7,704 nucleotides of DNA from Arthrobacter sp. (GCA_018260285.1 JAGLBH010000037.1:1-7704); one strand, 5' to 3'; positions 1-6,474 are shown, numbered from the stretch's first letter. Made by a program: numbers and translations. Notes: generated from the letters alone by a model not told the origin.

Positions 1-188
1 GCCATGAGCACCGCGGGCGACGTGGAGGCCACGGCCGGCATGTTGTGGTGCTCCGCCACCCAGAAGCGCGAGAGGCCGGCGCGATCCGCCCACTGGGCAT
101 AGGCCGTCGTCGCGCGGAGAGCGTCCGCGCTGGTGCGGCCCTCAGAGACGGAGGCCAGGTCAAGAAGTCCGAGTTCGATGGTCGTCAC
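1..188 (-). CDS. Luciferase-like (LLM class) flavin-dependent oxidoreductase, N-terminal part only
   Basis: Reading the minus strand from a GTG at 188-186 gives an open frame to the window edge, about 62 codons, beginning VTTIELGLLDLASVSEG and containing RFWVAEHHNMPAVASTSPAV. The 'LDL..VSEG' opening and the 'RFWVAEHHNMP' strand with its double His are typical of the bacterial luciferase-like (MsnO8-type) subgroup of F420/FMN-dependent monooxygenases, in which this region forms the first strand and helix of the TIM barrel beside the flavin. The rest of the gene lies outside the window. It is 52 nt downstream of the amidohydrolase stop on the same strand, so co-transcription is plausible. The start is uncertain: an in-frame GTG at 206-204 has a GGGAG only 2 nt upstream, while the start at 188 gives the N-terminus usual for the family but has no good ribosome site. 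The substrate cannot be inferred. Confidence 0.82.
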   Translation of the reverse strand, partial: MTTIELGLLDLASVSEGRTSADALRATTAYAQWADRAGLSRFWVAEHHNMPAVASTSPAVLM

Positions 189-240
189 CCCATGGGCAAC
201 GCGCACGGCTCCCGAAACATTCCGCCGGAGGGCTCGTGCG

Positions 241-1452
241 TCAGAGGGCGTGGGCCGCCCGGACGGAGGCCGCGACCATGACCTGGATGCCGACGTCCAG
301 CGCCCGCTCGTCCGGGGTGTAGTCCCCGCGGTGCAGGTCGTACGTCTCCCCTCCCGGCGTGCGGGTGCCGAGGCGGAACATCGAGCCGCTCACGGCCTGG
401 GTCATCCAGGCGAAGTCCTCACCGCCCATCGACTGCGGGGTGAGCACCACGGCCTGCGGGCCGAGCTGGGCGCGGGCGGCCTCCTCGATGAGAAGGGTCT
501 GCTCCTCGCTGTTGACCACCGGGGGAACGCCCCGCACGTGGTCGAGGGCCACGTCTACGCTGAACGGCGTGGCCAGCTGGCGCACCACCATGTCCAGGAG
601 GTCGCCGGAGGCCTCCCACGCCTCGGAGTCCAGGCAGCGCATGGTTCCCGCGAGCGTTCCGTGGGAGGGGATCTGGTTGGGGGCGCTGCCCGCGGAGATC
701 TGGCCCCAGACCACGGAGACGCCGCTGCGGGCGTCCACACGGCGGGCCAGGACGGCCGGCACGTTGGCCGCGAGGAACGCGAGAGCCTGGACAAGGTCCT
801 CGGTGAGCTGCGGGCGGGAGGTGTGCCCGCCTCGCCCCGTCAGGGCGATGCGGATCGTGTCCGACGCCGACGTGATGGCGCCGATGCGCGTGCCCACCTG
901 GCCGACGTCGATCCGCGGATCGCAGTGCAGCGCGAGGACGGCCGGCAGGGGGTCGAGAATGCCCTGGGCGATGACCTTCTTGGCCCCGCCGGGAATGAGC
1001 TCCTCGGCCGGCTGGAAGATGACGCGCACGGTCGCGGGCAGCGGAGAGCGCCTGTGTAGCTCCGCCAGCGCCAGGGCCGTGCCGAACATGACCGACGTGT
1101 GGATGTCGTGCCCGCACGCGTGCGCACGGCCCTCGACGGTCGAGGCATAGGGAAGCCCCGTCTCCTCCGTCACAGGAAGCGCGTCGATGTCCCCGCGCAG
1201 CCCCAGCGCGAAGGGCCCCTCGCCGACGTCGACGAACGCGCCCGTCCCCTCCAGCCGCACAGGGCTCAGACCGTGCGCCTCGAGGGCGGCCACAATCTGG
1301 TCCGTGGTCCTGAACTCCTGGAAGGAGAGCTCGGGGTGCGCGTGAAGGTCCCGGCGGAAGGCGTGGGCGGTCTCGCTCAGCGCCTCACAGACAGCTGTGA
1401 TCTCGGCGGGGGTCGGCTGGTGCCCGGCAGGGGGCGTGGACGTGGGGCTCAC
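241..1452 (-). CDS. M20 family metallopeptidase / amidohydrolase (M20D, IAA-amino-acid hydrolase type)
   Basis: A 403-residue protein with the M20D hallmarks in order: the N-terminal FRRDLHAHPELSFQEFRTT (residues 32-50), LRGDIDALP (85-93), ACGHDIHTS (112-120) with metal ligands Cys113 and His115, QPAEE (147-151) with catalytic/metal Glu150 and Glu151, His176, the dimerisation-lid region GGHTSRPQ (208-215), GGEDFAWM (343-350) with Glu345, and a C-terminal His374 in YDLHRGDYTPDE. These enzymes hydrolyse amide bonds of N-acylated amino acids or related conjugates and are usually cytoplasmic; no signal peptide is visible. The length is normal for the family. The start is GTG, overlapping the manC stop in the sequence GTGA (4 bp), which suggests translational coupling. 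An AAGGAG lies 13 nt upstream (1466-1471), somewhat far. The real substrate (N-acyl amino acid, hippurate-like, peptide or auxin conjugate) cannot be determined here. Confidence 0.93.
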   Translation of the reverse strand: MSPTSTPPAGHQPTPAEITAVCEALSETAHAFRRDLHAHPELSFQEFRTTDQIVAALEAHGLSPVRLEGTGAFVDVGEGPFALGLRGDIDALPVTEETGLPYASTVEGRAHACGHDIHTSVMFGTALALAELHRRSPLPATVRVIFQPAEELIPGGAKKVIAQGILDPLPAVLALHCDPRIDVGQVGTRIGAITSASDTIRIALTGRGGHTSRPQLTEDLVQALAFLAANVPAVLARRVDARSGVSVVWGQISAGSAPNQIPSHGTLAGTMRCLDSEAWEASGDLLDMVVRQLATPFSVDVALDHVRGVPPVVNSEEQTLLIEEAARAQLGPQAVVLTPQSMGGEDFAWMTQAVSGSMFRLGTRTPGGETYDLHRGDYTPDERALDVGIQVMVAASVRAAHAL

Positions 1453-2585
1453 AGGACGTCAGTGTCTCCTTGGGACTTCCAATGCGCGACGGCGGCCTTG
1501 ACAGACTGCGCGTGCTCCTTGGTCGTGATCAGCAGGGCGTCGGGGGTGTCGACGACGACGACGTCGTCGATGCCGATGAGGGCGATGACGCGGTTCGTGT
1601 CAGAGACCACGATCCCCCCGCTCGACTTGTCACTGTACACACGCTTGCTGTCGCCGAGAATCGTGACGGACTCGTTGTCCACAGCGTGGTTGAGACGGGC
1701 CATGGCGGCGAAGTCTCCCACGTCGTCCCAGTCGAACGTCCCGGGAATCACGGCGACGTCGCCGACGGCCGCTGCGGGCTCAGCCACGGCGTAGTCGATG
1801 GCGATCTTGGGGAGGGTGGGCCAGACGCGGCTCGTGACGGCCTCCTGCTCCTCGGTGCCCCAGGCGTCGGCGATCTCCATGAGCCCGGTGTACAGCGCCG
1901 GCTCGTTGGCCTCGATGTGCTTGAGCATGAGGGAGACCGGGGCCACGAACATCCCAGCGTTCCAGGAGTAGCTGCCGTCTGCCACGTAGGCCTGGGCCGT
2001 CTTCTCGTCCGGCTTCTCGACGAACTCCATGACGTGGTGGGCGTGCGGGGCGCCCTCGATCTTGAGGTTTCTGCCCTGGCGGATGTAGCCGAAGCCCGTG
2101 GACGGGTGCGTGGGGGTGATGCCGATCGTGACGACCTTCCCCGTGGCCGCGGTGGCGACAGCCTCACGGATGGCCTCCTGGAAGACCTCGATGGGCTGGA
2201 TGATGTGGTCGGCGGCGAAGGAGCCCATGATGATCTCCGGGTCCCGCTTGAAGAGGATCGCCGCGGCGAGGCCGATGGCGGCCGCGGAGTCCTTCGGCTC
2301 GGACTCGAGGATGATGTTCTCCGCGGTGATCTCGGGAAGCTGCGCGCAGACGGCCTCCTGGTGCGACTCGCCTGTGACAACCATCACACGAGTGTCGCTC
2401 AGACCCACCAGGCGCTCGAACGTCGCCCGGATCAGCGTGCTGCCCGAGCCCGTGAGGTCATGGAGGAACTTCGGCGCTGCCGCGCGGGAAAGGGGCCAGA
2501 GCCGGGTGCCCACCCCTCCGGCCGGGATGACTGCGTAAAAACGTGACATGGGCGTTGCGGAATCAGGGGAAAGGGAATCGCTCAT
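1449..2585 (-). CDS. manC: Mannose-1-phosphate guanylyltransferase (GDP-mannose synthesis)
   Basis: The enzyme condenses mannose-1-phosphate and GTP to GDP-mannose and pyrophosphate in the cytoplasm, feeding mannosylated glycans and lipids. From the ATG at 2585 the protein has 378 residues. Nucleotide-binding signature: IPAGGVGTRLWPLSR followed by PKF (residues 20-40). Further family motifs are GSFAADHII (121-129, with the likely Mg-binding Asp126), GFGYI (164-168), FVEKPD (188-193), WNAGMFV (208-214) and FDWDDVGDF (284-292), followed by a beta-helix-like C-terminus from about 300. It lacks the C-terminal phosphomannose-isomerase cupin of bifunctional ManC proteins, so it is the short monofunctional type. 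The open frame continues upstream to 2759, but that part has no domain character and crosses the sdh control region. An internal ATG at 2549 is an alternative. I prefer 2585 because a -10 hexamer sits just 8 nt upstream, implying a leaderless mRNA. The stop overlaps the amidohydrolase start. Confidence 0.9.
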   Translation of the reverse strand: MSDSLSPDSATPMSRFYAVIPAGGVGTRLWPLSRAAAPKFLHDLTGSGSTLIRATFERLVGLSDTRVMVVTGESHQEAVCAQLPEITAENIILESEPKDSAAAIGLAAAILFKRDPEIIMGSFAADHIIQPIEVFQEAIREAVATAATGKVVTIGITPTHPSTGFGYIRQGRNLKIEGAPHAHHVMEFVEKPDEKTAQAYVADGSYSWNAGMFVAPVSLMLKHIEANEPALYTGLMEIADAWGTEEQEAVTSRVWPTLPKIAIDYAVAEPAAAVGDVAVIPGTFDWDDVGDFAAMARLNHAVDNESVTILGDSKRVYSDKSSGGIVVSDTNRVIALIGIDDVVVVDTPDALLITTKEHAQSVKAAVAHWKSQGDTDVL

Positions 2586-2593
2586 AACTGGAC

Positions 2594-2622
2594 ATAGTAC
2601 CGGGAAGGGCCCTGAATTGAAT
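2594..2622 (-). promoter_or_regulatory. Predicted promoter for manC, probably leaderless
   Basis: On the minus strand TACTAT (2599-2594) is a good -10 hexamer (TAnnnT). A weak -35, TTCAAT, lies 16 nt further upstream at 2621-2616. Only 8 nt separate the -10 from the ATG at 2585, so transcription would start at or within about 2 nt of the start codon. No Shine-Dalgarno sequence precedes either candidate start, in keeping with leaderless translation, which is common in actinobacteria. This is inference from motif spacing only. Confidence 0.5.
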
Positions 2623-2645
2623 AAGGGTATGAAGGAGCATAGATT
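2617..2645 (+). promoter_or_regulatory. Predicted sigma-70 type promoter for the sdh operon
   Basis: TTGAAT (2617-2622), a 17-nt spacer and TAGATT (2640-2645) give near-ideal housekeeping promoter geometry on the plus strand. The start point would be near 2651-2653, giving an sdhC leader of about 80 nt. The -35 bases are the same ones that would serve the oppositely directed manC promoter. Confidence 0.55.
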
Positions 2646-2650
2646 TGGGA

Positions 2651-2667
2651 GAGAGCATTGTGCTCTC
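2651..2667. promoter_or_regulatory. Perfect inverted repeat at the predicted sdh transcription start (candidate operator or 5' hairpin)
   Basis: GAGAGCA-TTG-TGCTCTC has 7-bp arms with no mismatch around a 3-bp centre. It begins 5 nt downstream of the predicted -10 and so covers the +1 region, a standard place for a repressor operator. In RNA it could form a short 5' hairpin. I do not recognise it as the binding site of a named TCA-cycle regulator. Confidence 0.45.
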
Positions 2668-2681
2668 GCGCCGGTGGATGT

Positions 2682-2729
2682 ATGCGCAGCACCCTGTGCA
2701 ACCGCCGCCGTTGGTCCTTGGGAGGTTAA
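2682..2729 (+). CDS. Possible 15-residue leader ORF upstream of sdhC
   Basis: ATG at 2682 opens a frame encoding MRSTLCNRRRWSLGG and ending at TAA 2727-2729. A weak purine-rich GGTGG lies 4 nt upstream (2673-2677). The last codons, TTG-GGA-GGT, contain the sdhC ribosome-binding sequence GGGAGG, so a ribosome terminating here would sit on the sdhC initiation site. The three consecutive Arg codons followed by Trp recall attenuator-type leader peptides. A frame this short can occur by chance and no homology is claimed. Confidence 0.25.
   Translation: MRSTLCNRRRWSLGG
2720..2725 (+). promoter_or_regulatory. Shine-Dalgarno site fixing the sdhC GTG start
   Basis: GGGAGG lies 8 nt upstream of the GTG at 2734. 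It decides the sdhC start: the open frame extends to 2548, but its first 62 codons are promoter and leader sequence. Confidence 0.8.
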
Positions 2730-2733
2730 TTCA

Positions 2734-3117
2734 GTGTCGAAGACACCAAATGGCGGCACGCTTTATCGCGGCCGCGAAGGCATGTGGTCCTGGGTAGGCC
2801 ACCGAGTCACCGGCGTGGTGATTTTCTTTTTCCTGCTGGTGCACGTTCTGGACACATCGCTCGTCCGCGTGGCACCCGAAGCGTATGACGCCGTGATCGG
2901 CACCTACAAGACCTGGTACATGGCTCTGGGAGAGACCGGTCTTGTGGCCGCCATCCTCTTCCACGCCCTGAACGGCGTCCGCATCATCCTGGTGGACTTC
3001 TGGAAGCAGGGTCCGAAGTACCAGCGCCAGATGCTCTGGGCTGTTCTCGGCCTGTGGCTGGTGCTCTTCGGAGGATTCGCCATCCGCCACCTGACCCTGG
3101 CATTCGGAGGACACTAA
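2734..3117 (+). CDS. sdhC: Succinate dehydrogenase cytochrome b556 subunit
   Basis: One of two integral membrane anchors of succinate:quinone oxidoreductase (complex II); it helps bind haem b and the quinone and docks the SdhAB head on the cytoplasmic face. The protein has 127 residues from a GTG start. The family signature SWVGHRVTGV (residues 19-28) carries the conserved His23-Arg24 ahead of the first helix (about 25-44). The second helix region includes LFHALNGVRIILVDF (75-89), where His77 is the expected axial haem ligand and Gly81, Arg83 and Asp88 match the H-x3-G-x-R pattern. The third hydrophobic segment is about 102-122. Charged segments lie between the helices, as expected for a three-helix anchor. 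It is first in the operon; its stop is separated from sdhD by one base. Function is assigned with high certainty from the motif and from the adjacent sdhDAB genes. Confidence 0.95.
   Translation: MSKTPNGGTLYRGREGMWSWVGHRVTGVVIFFFLLVHVLDTSLVRVAPEAYDAVIGTYKTWYMALGETGLVAAILFHALNGVRIILVDFWKQGPKYQRQMLWAVLGLWLVLFGGFAIRHLTLAFGGH
3106..3110 (+). promoter_or_regulatory. Shine-Dalgarno site fixing the sdhD TTG start
   Basis: GGAGG inside the last codons of sdhC lies 8 nt upstream of the TTG at 3119. This spacing supports the rare TTG as the real start, since the next in-frame ATG (residue 28) would remove the conserved N-terminal segment before helix 1. Confidence 0.7.
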
Positions 3118-3118
3118 A

Positions 3119-3583
3119 TTGAGCACCATCGAAGCTCCCCGCGCTCGCCGCGTCGGGCCTGAGTACACCCGCAACACTGTCTCCAAGGGCAACTTCGAGA
3201 TGCTGGCATGGCTCTTCATGCGGCTCTCCGGCGTCGTCCTCGTGGTCCTCATCTTCGTTCACCTCTTTGTGAACCTGCTGGCCGGGGACGGCGTTCACGC
3301 CATCGACTTCGGCTTCGTGGCCGCCAAGTGGGCCAACCCGGTCTGGCAGTTCTGGGACCTGGTCATGCTGTGGCTCGCCATGCTGCACGGCACGAACGGC
3401 GTTCGCACCATCATCAACGACTACGCCGAGAAGGACTCCACCCGCTTGGCACTCAAGACGGCCCTCTACATCGCTTCGGGCGTCGTCATCATCCTCGGAA
3501 CGCTCGTGATCTTCACGTTCGATCCGTGCGCACTGAACGCATCAGGACAGCCCCTCCCGGGCTCATTCTGCCCCAGCAAGTAG
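3119..3583 (+). CDS. sdhD: Succinate dehydrogenase hydrophobic membrane anchor subunit
   Basis: The second membrane anchor of complex II, 154 residues from a TTG start. Three hydrophobic helices are visible: about 29-55 opening with WLFMRLSGVVL (Arg35, Ser37 and Gly38 are typical), about 75-99, and about 110-134. The second contains MLHGTNGVRTIINDY (88-102): His90 is the expected haem b ligand in the H-G-x2-G-x-R pattern, and Asp101-Tyr102 match the conserved DY pair near the quinone site. The C-terminal tail after helix 3 has two cysteines (Cys137 and Cys151) 14 residues apart. With three helices and a cytoplasmic N-terminus this tail would be outside, where a disulphide is possible; that is inference. 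The stop is followed by a 61-nt gap before sdhA, the only sizeable gap in the operon. Confidence 0.94.
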   Translation: MSTIEAPRARRVGPEYTRNTVSKGNFEMLAWLFMRLSGVVLVVLIFVHLFVNLLAGDGVHAIDFGFVAAKWANPVWQFWDLVMLWLAMLHGTNGVRTIINDYAEKDSTRLALKTALYIASGVVIILGTLVIFTFDPCALNASGQPLPGSFCPSK

Positions 3584-3598
3584 TCACCACTGAGAGCG

Positions 3599-3616
3599 GC
3601 CCCGCACACGCGGGGC
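3599..3616 (+). other. Intercistronic hairpin between sdhD and sdhA
   Basis: GCCCCGC-ACAC-GCGGGGC forms a perfect 7-bp all-GC stem with a 4-nt loop in the 61-nt sdhD-sdhA gap. No T-run follows, so full termination is unlikely. An RNA processing or stability element, or partial attenuation that adjusts anchor versus catalytic subunit levels, would fit. Confidence 0.6.
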
Positions 3617-3644
3617 GCTTCAGTTAGAGAAAGAGCACACCTCA

Positions 3645-5420
3645 ATGCAGGTCCACAAGTATGACGTCGTCATCGTCGGCGCAGGCGGCGCCGGCATGCG
3701 CGCCGCAATCGAGTCCGGACAGCGCGCTCGCACTGCCGTTCTGACCAAGCTCTACCCCACCCGCTCCCACACGGGCGCGGCCCAGGGCGGCATGTGCGCA
3801 GCACTCGCCAACGTCGAAGAGGACAACTGGGAGTGGCACACCTTTGACACGGTCAAGGGCGGCGACTACCTCGTTGACCAGGACGCCGCCGAGGTCATGG
3901 CCAAGGAGGCCATCGACGCGGTGCTCGACCTGGAGAAGATGGGTCTTCCCTTCAACCGCACCCCGGAGGGCCGGATCGACCAGCGCCGCTTCGGCGGACA
4001 CACCCGCAACCACGGCGAGGCCGCCGTGCGCCGCGCCTGCTATGCGGCTGACCGCACGGGCCACATGATCCTCCAGACGCTCTACCAGAACTGCGTCAAG
4101 CACAACGTCGAGTTCTACAACGAGTACTACGTCCTGGATCTCCTCATGGTCGAGGAGGAGGGCGAGGACGGCAAGAAGCAGAAGCGCGTCGCCGGCGTCG
4201 TCTCCTACGACCTCGCCTCGGGCGAGCTCCACGTCTTCCAGGCCAAGTCCGTGGTCTTCGCCTCGGGCGGCGCGGGCAAGGTCTTCAAGACCACCTCGAA
4301 CGCTCACACCCTGACCGGCGACGGCATGGCCATCGCCTTCCGCCAGGGCCTTCCGCTCGAGGACATGGAGTTCTTCCAGTTCCACCCGACCGGCCTCGCA
4401 GGCCTCGGCATCCTCCTCTCCGAGGCTGCCCGCGGCGAGGGCGGCATCCTCCGCAACTCGGAGGGCGAGCGCTTCATGGAGCGCTACGCTCCGACGATCA
4501 AGGACCTCGCTCCCCGCGACATCGTGGCCCGCTCGATGGCCAACGAGGTTCGCGAGGGCCGCGGCGCCGGGCCGAACAAGGACTACGTCCTCCTCGACCT
4601 GACGCACCTCGAGCCGAAGCACATCGACGAGAAGCTCCCGGACATCACCGAGTTCGCCCGCACCTACCTGGGCGTCGAGCCGTACACGGAGCCGGTCCCC
4701 GTCTTCCCGACGGCGCACTACGCCATGGGCGGCATCCCCACCAACGTCAAGGCTGAGGTCCTCCAGGACAACGACACCGTTGTGCCGGGCCTCTACGCCG
4801 CCGGCGAGGTGGCCTGCGTGTCCGTGCACGGCTCCAACCGTCTCGGCACCAACTCCCTCCTGGACATCAACGTCTTCGGCAAGCGCGCCGGCATCGCCGC
4901 CGCCGAGTACGCCAAGACCGCTGAGTACGTGGAGATCCCGGAGAACCCGACCGCCTTCGTCGAGGACCAGATCGCCATGCTCCGCGCTGCCACCGGCACG
5001 GAGAAGGTCGCGGTCATCCGCAAGGAGCTCCAGGACACGATGGACGCCAACATGCAGGTGTTCCGCTCCGAGGAGACCATCCGCGAGGCACTCGCCAAGA
5101 TCGAGGAGCTGCGCGACCGCTACACGCGCATCGCCATCCAGGACAAGGGCAAGCGCTTCAACCTCGAGCTCCTCGAGGCGATCGAGCTCGGGTTCCTCCT
5201 TGACCTCGCCGAGGTCATGACCGTCTCCGCGCTGCACCGCAAGGAGTCCCGCGGCGGCCACTACCGCGAGGACTACCCGAACCGCGACGACGAGAACTTC
5301 ATGAAGCACAGCATGGTGTACCGCGATCCCTCCGCAGAGATGGAAGGCATCAAGGGCATCCGCTTCGATACCAAGCCGGTGATCTTCACCCGCTACGAGC
5401 CGATGGAGCGTAAGTACTGA
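3645..5420 (+). CDS. sdhA: Succinate dehydrogenase flavoprotein subunit
   Basis: The catalytic subunit of complex II; it oxidises succinate to fumarate and reduces covalently bound FAD on the cytoplasmic side. It has 591 residues, normal for the family. The dinucleotide-binding motif [16 protein letters not shown] covers residues 9-24. [10 protein letters not shown] (40-49) contains His42, the site of covalent FAD attachment. FHPTGL (246-251, His247), PRDIVAR (290-296, with the proton-transfer Arg expected at Arg291), HYAMGG (358-363, His358) and [13 protein letters not shown] (from 395, Arg399) form the substrate site. The C-terminal region has the RxDxPxRDD-type segment (about 540-550). The ATG start is preceded by a weak purine stretch (AGAAAGAG, 3627-3634). 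The stop TGA overlaps the sdhB ATG by one base (TGATG). Fumarate reductase is the main alternative, but two separate anchors with single haem-ligand histidines and aerobic actinobacterial context favour SDH. Confidence 0.97.
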   Translation: MQVHKYDVVIVGAGGAGMRAAIESGQRARTAVLTKLYPTRSHTGAAQGGMCAALANVEEDNWEWHTFDTVKGGDYLVDQDAAEVMAKEAIDAVLDLEKMGLPFNRTPEGRIDQRRFGGHTRNHGEAAVRRACYAADRTGHMILQTLYQNCVKHNVEFYNEYYVLDLLMVEEEGEDGKKQKRVAGVVSYDLASGELHVFQAKSVVFASGGAGKVFKTTSNAHTLTGDGMAIAFRQGLPLEDMEFFQFHPTGLAGLGILLSEAARGEGGILRNSEGERFMERYAPTIKDLAPRDIVARSMANEVREGRGAGPNKDYVLLDLTHLEPKHIDEKLPDITEFARTYLGVEPYTEPVPVFPTAHYAMGGIPTNVKAEVLQDNDTVVPGLYAAGEVACVSVHGSNRLGTNSLLDINVFGKRAGIAAAEYAKTAEYVEIPENPTAFVEDQIAMLRAATGTEKVAVIRKELQDTMDANMQVFRSEETIREALAKIEELRDRYTRIAIQDKGKRFNLELLEAIELGFLLDLAEVMTVSALHRKESRGGHYREDYPNRDDENFMKHSMVYRDPSAEMEGIKGIRFDTKPVIFTRYEPMERKY

Positions 5421-6232
5421 TGAGCCACGTTGCACCTACCGCCCCCGCCGGCGCTGAAGCCGCTGAGCCGGCCAGCAAGGTCGACCTCGGAACGAAGTCC
5501 GGTGGCGGCACCGGGGAGATCCCCCAGTTCGACATCACCCTCCGCGTCCGCCGGTACGACCCGGAGTTCTCTGACGAGGCACGCTGGGACGACTACCAGC
5601 TGACGATGTTCGGCACGGACCGCGTGCTCGACGCCCTTCACAAGGCCAAGTGGGAAGTGGACGGATCGCTCTCGTTCCGCCGCTCCTGCGCCCACGGCGT
5701 GTGCGGCTCCGATGCCATGCGCATCAACGGCCGCAACCGCCTGGCCTGCAAGACCCTGCTCAAGGATCTCGATCTGACGAAGCCGGTCACCGTGGAGCCG
5801 ATCAAGGGCCTCCCGGTGGAGAAGGACCTCATCGTGGACATGGAGCCGTTCTTCCAGTCCTACCGCGAGATCATGCCGTTCCTCATCTCCAAGGGCGCTG
5901 AGCCGACGAAGGAGCGCCTGCAGTCCGCTGAAGAGCGCGCCCGGTTCGACGACACCACGAAGTGCATCCTCTGCGCCGCGTGCACGTCCTCCTGCCCGGT
6001 CTTCTGGACCGACGGCCAGTACTTCGGCCCGGCAGCCATCGTCAACGCGCACCGATTCATCTTCGACTCGCGCGACGACGCAGGCGACATGCGCCTGGAG
6101 ATCCTCAATGACAAGGAAGGCGTGTGGCGCTGCCGCACCACCTTCAACTGCTCCGAGGCATGCCCCCGCGGCATCCAGGTGACCAAGGCGATCGCCGAGG
6201 TCAAGCAGGCCATTCTGACCCGCAGCATGTAA
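5420..6232 (+). CDS. sdhB: Succinate dehydrogenase iron-sulfur subunit
   Basis: Carries electrons from the SdhA flavin through three Fe-S clusters to the quinone site formed with SdhC and SdhD. It has 270 residues. The [2Fe-2S] cluster has Cys90, Cys95, Asp98 and Cys110 (SCAHGVCGSDAM...RLAC); an Asp as third ligand is normal in the family. [4Fe-4S] ligands are Cys182, Cys185 and Cys188 with Cys248. [3Fe-4S] ligands are Cys192, Cys238 and Cys244, by match to E. coli SdhB spacing. A non-conserved Ala/Gly-rich extension of about 33 residues precedes the core fold. The start overlaps the sdhA stop by one base, with GGAG 11 nt upstream inside sdhA, consistent with coupled translation at matched levels. 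It is the last gene of the operon, followed 17 nt later by a strong hairpin. Confidence 0.97.
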   Translation: MSHVAPTAPAGAEAAEPASKVDLGTKSGGGTGEIPQFDITLRVRRYDPEFSDEARWDDYQLTMFGTDRVLDALHKAKWEVDGSLSFRRSCAHGVCGSDAMRINGRNRLACKTLLKDLDLTKPVTVEPIKGLPVEKDLIVDMEPFFQSYREIMPFLISKGAEPTKERLQSAEERARFDDTTKCILCAACTSSCPVFWTDGQYFGPAAIVNAHRFIFDSRDDAGDMRLEILNDKEGVWRCRTTFNCSEACPRGIQVTKAIAEVKQAILTRSM

Positions 6233-6249
6233 TTCAGAGCTCGGCTCTC

Positions 6250-6309
6250 CGACGACGCCGCTCCTCCCCCACTGGCTTTCAGGCCAGGCTGGGAGGGGCG
6301 GCGTCGTCG
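6250..6309 (+). terminator. Long-stem terminator after sdhB
   Basis: Arms 6250-6268 and 6291-6309 (starting CGACGACGCCGC and ending GGCGTCGTCG) pair over 19 bp with a single G-T wobble. The 22-nt loop contains its own small hairpin, CTGGC-TTTCAG-GCCAG. The trailing TTGT is too short for a classical U-tract, as is common in actinobacterial terminators. The position, just after the last sdh gene and before an independently promoted gene, supports termination. Confidence 0.85.
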
Positions 6310-6390
6310 TTGTACCTCCGGATGCGGAGAGGCGCCGCGCCCCGTCGACTCTCGGGCAGGGAACGCCGGGATCCTCCCATCCGCCGGGGG

Positions 6391-6396
6391 TAGGCT
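6391..6396 (+). promoter_or_regulatory. Candidate -10 element for the downstream mycothiol-type gene
   Basis: TAGGCT fits TAnnnT and is a frequent actinobacterial -10. I see no convincing -35 at 16-18 nt upstream. It would give a leader of about 70 nt before the ATG at 6475. The remaining sequence of this gap (6310-6474) shows no other gene. Confidence 0.35.
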
Positions 6397-6460
6397 AGTT
6401 CCCTGTAAGCCCTGTCTCGAGCTCAGCCTCGCGCGGGCGATCCCCATCGCAGAACAGCAC

Positions 6461-6465
6461 AAGGA
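6461..6465 (+). promoter_or_regulatory. Shine-Dalgarno site for the gene at 6475
   Basis: AAGGA lies 9 nt before the ATG at 6475 and supports that start. Confidence 0.65.
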
Positions 6466-6474
6466 CCCCACACC

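Noticed and set aside
133..1059. A 308-codon plus-strand frame (and a 263-codon one at 359-1150) opposite the amidohydrolase
   Set aside because: Low-complexity Arg/Gly/His-rich translation antisense to a clear M20 enzyme; no ribosome site or recognisable domain.
1470..2546. A 358-codon plus-strand frame opposite manC
   Set aside because: Asp/Val/Leu/Arg-rich shadow of a gene with full guanylyltransferase motifs.
2548..2733. N-terminal extension of SdhC by 62 residues
   Set aside because: The extension is promoter and leader sequence; a strong GGGAGG positions initiation at the GTG at 2734.
2586..2759. N-terminal extension of ManC by up to 58 residues
   Set aside because: The extension has no family character and would cover the sdh promoter, leader and first codons of sdhC; the ATG at 2585 fits the predicted promoter and family length.
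3642..5435. A 597-codon open frame on the minus strand opposite sdhA
   Set aside because: It is an exact shadow of sdhA created by the G/C third-position bias; it is Leu/Val/Asp-rich, has no domain, and sdhA shows all its catalytic motifs.
3645..6232. Fumarate reductase (frd) instead of succinate dehydrogenase
   Set aside because: Sequence details of SdhA/SdhB, the gene order C-D-A-B and the two anchors each with a haem-ligand His match aerobic SDH; nothing points to a fumarate-reducing role.
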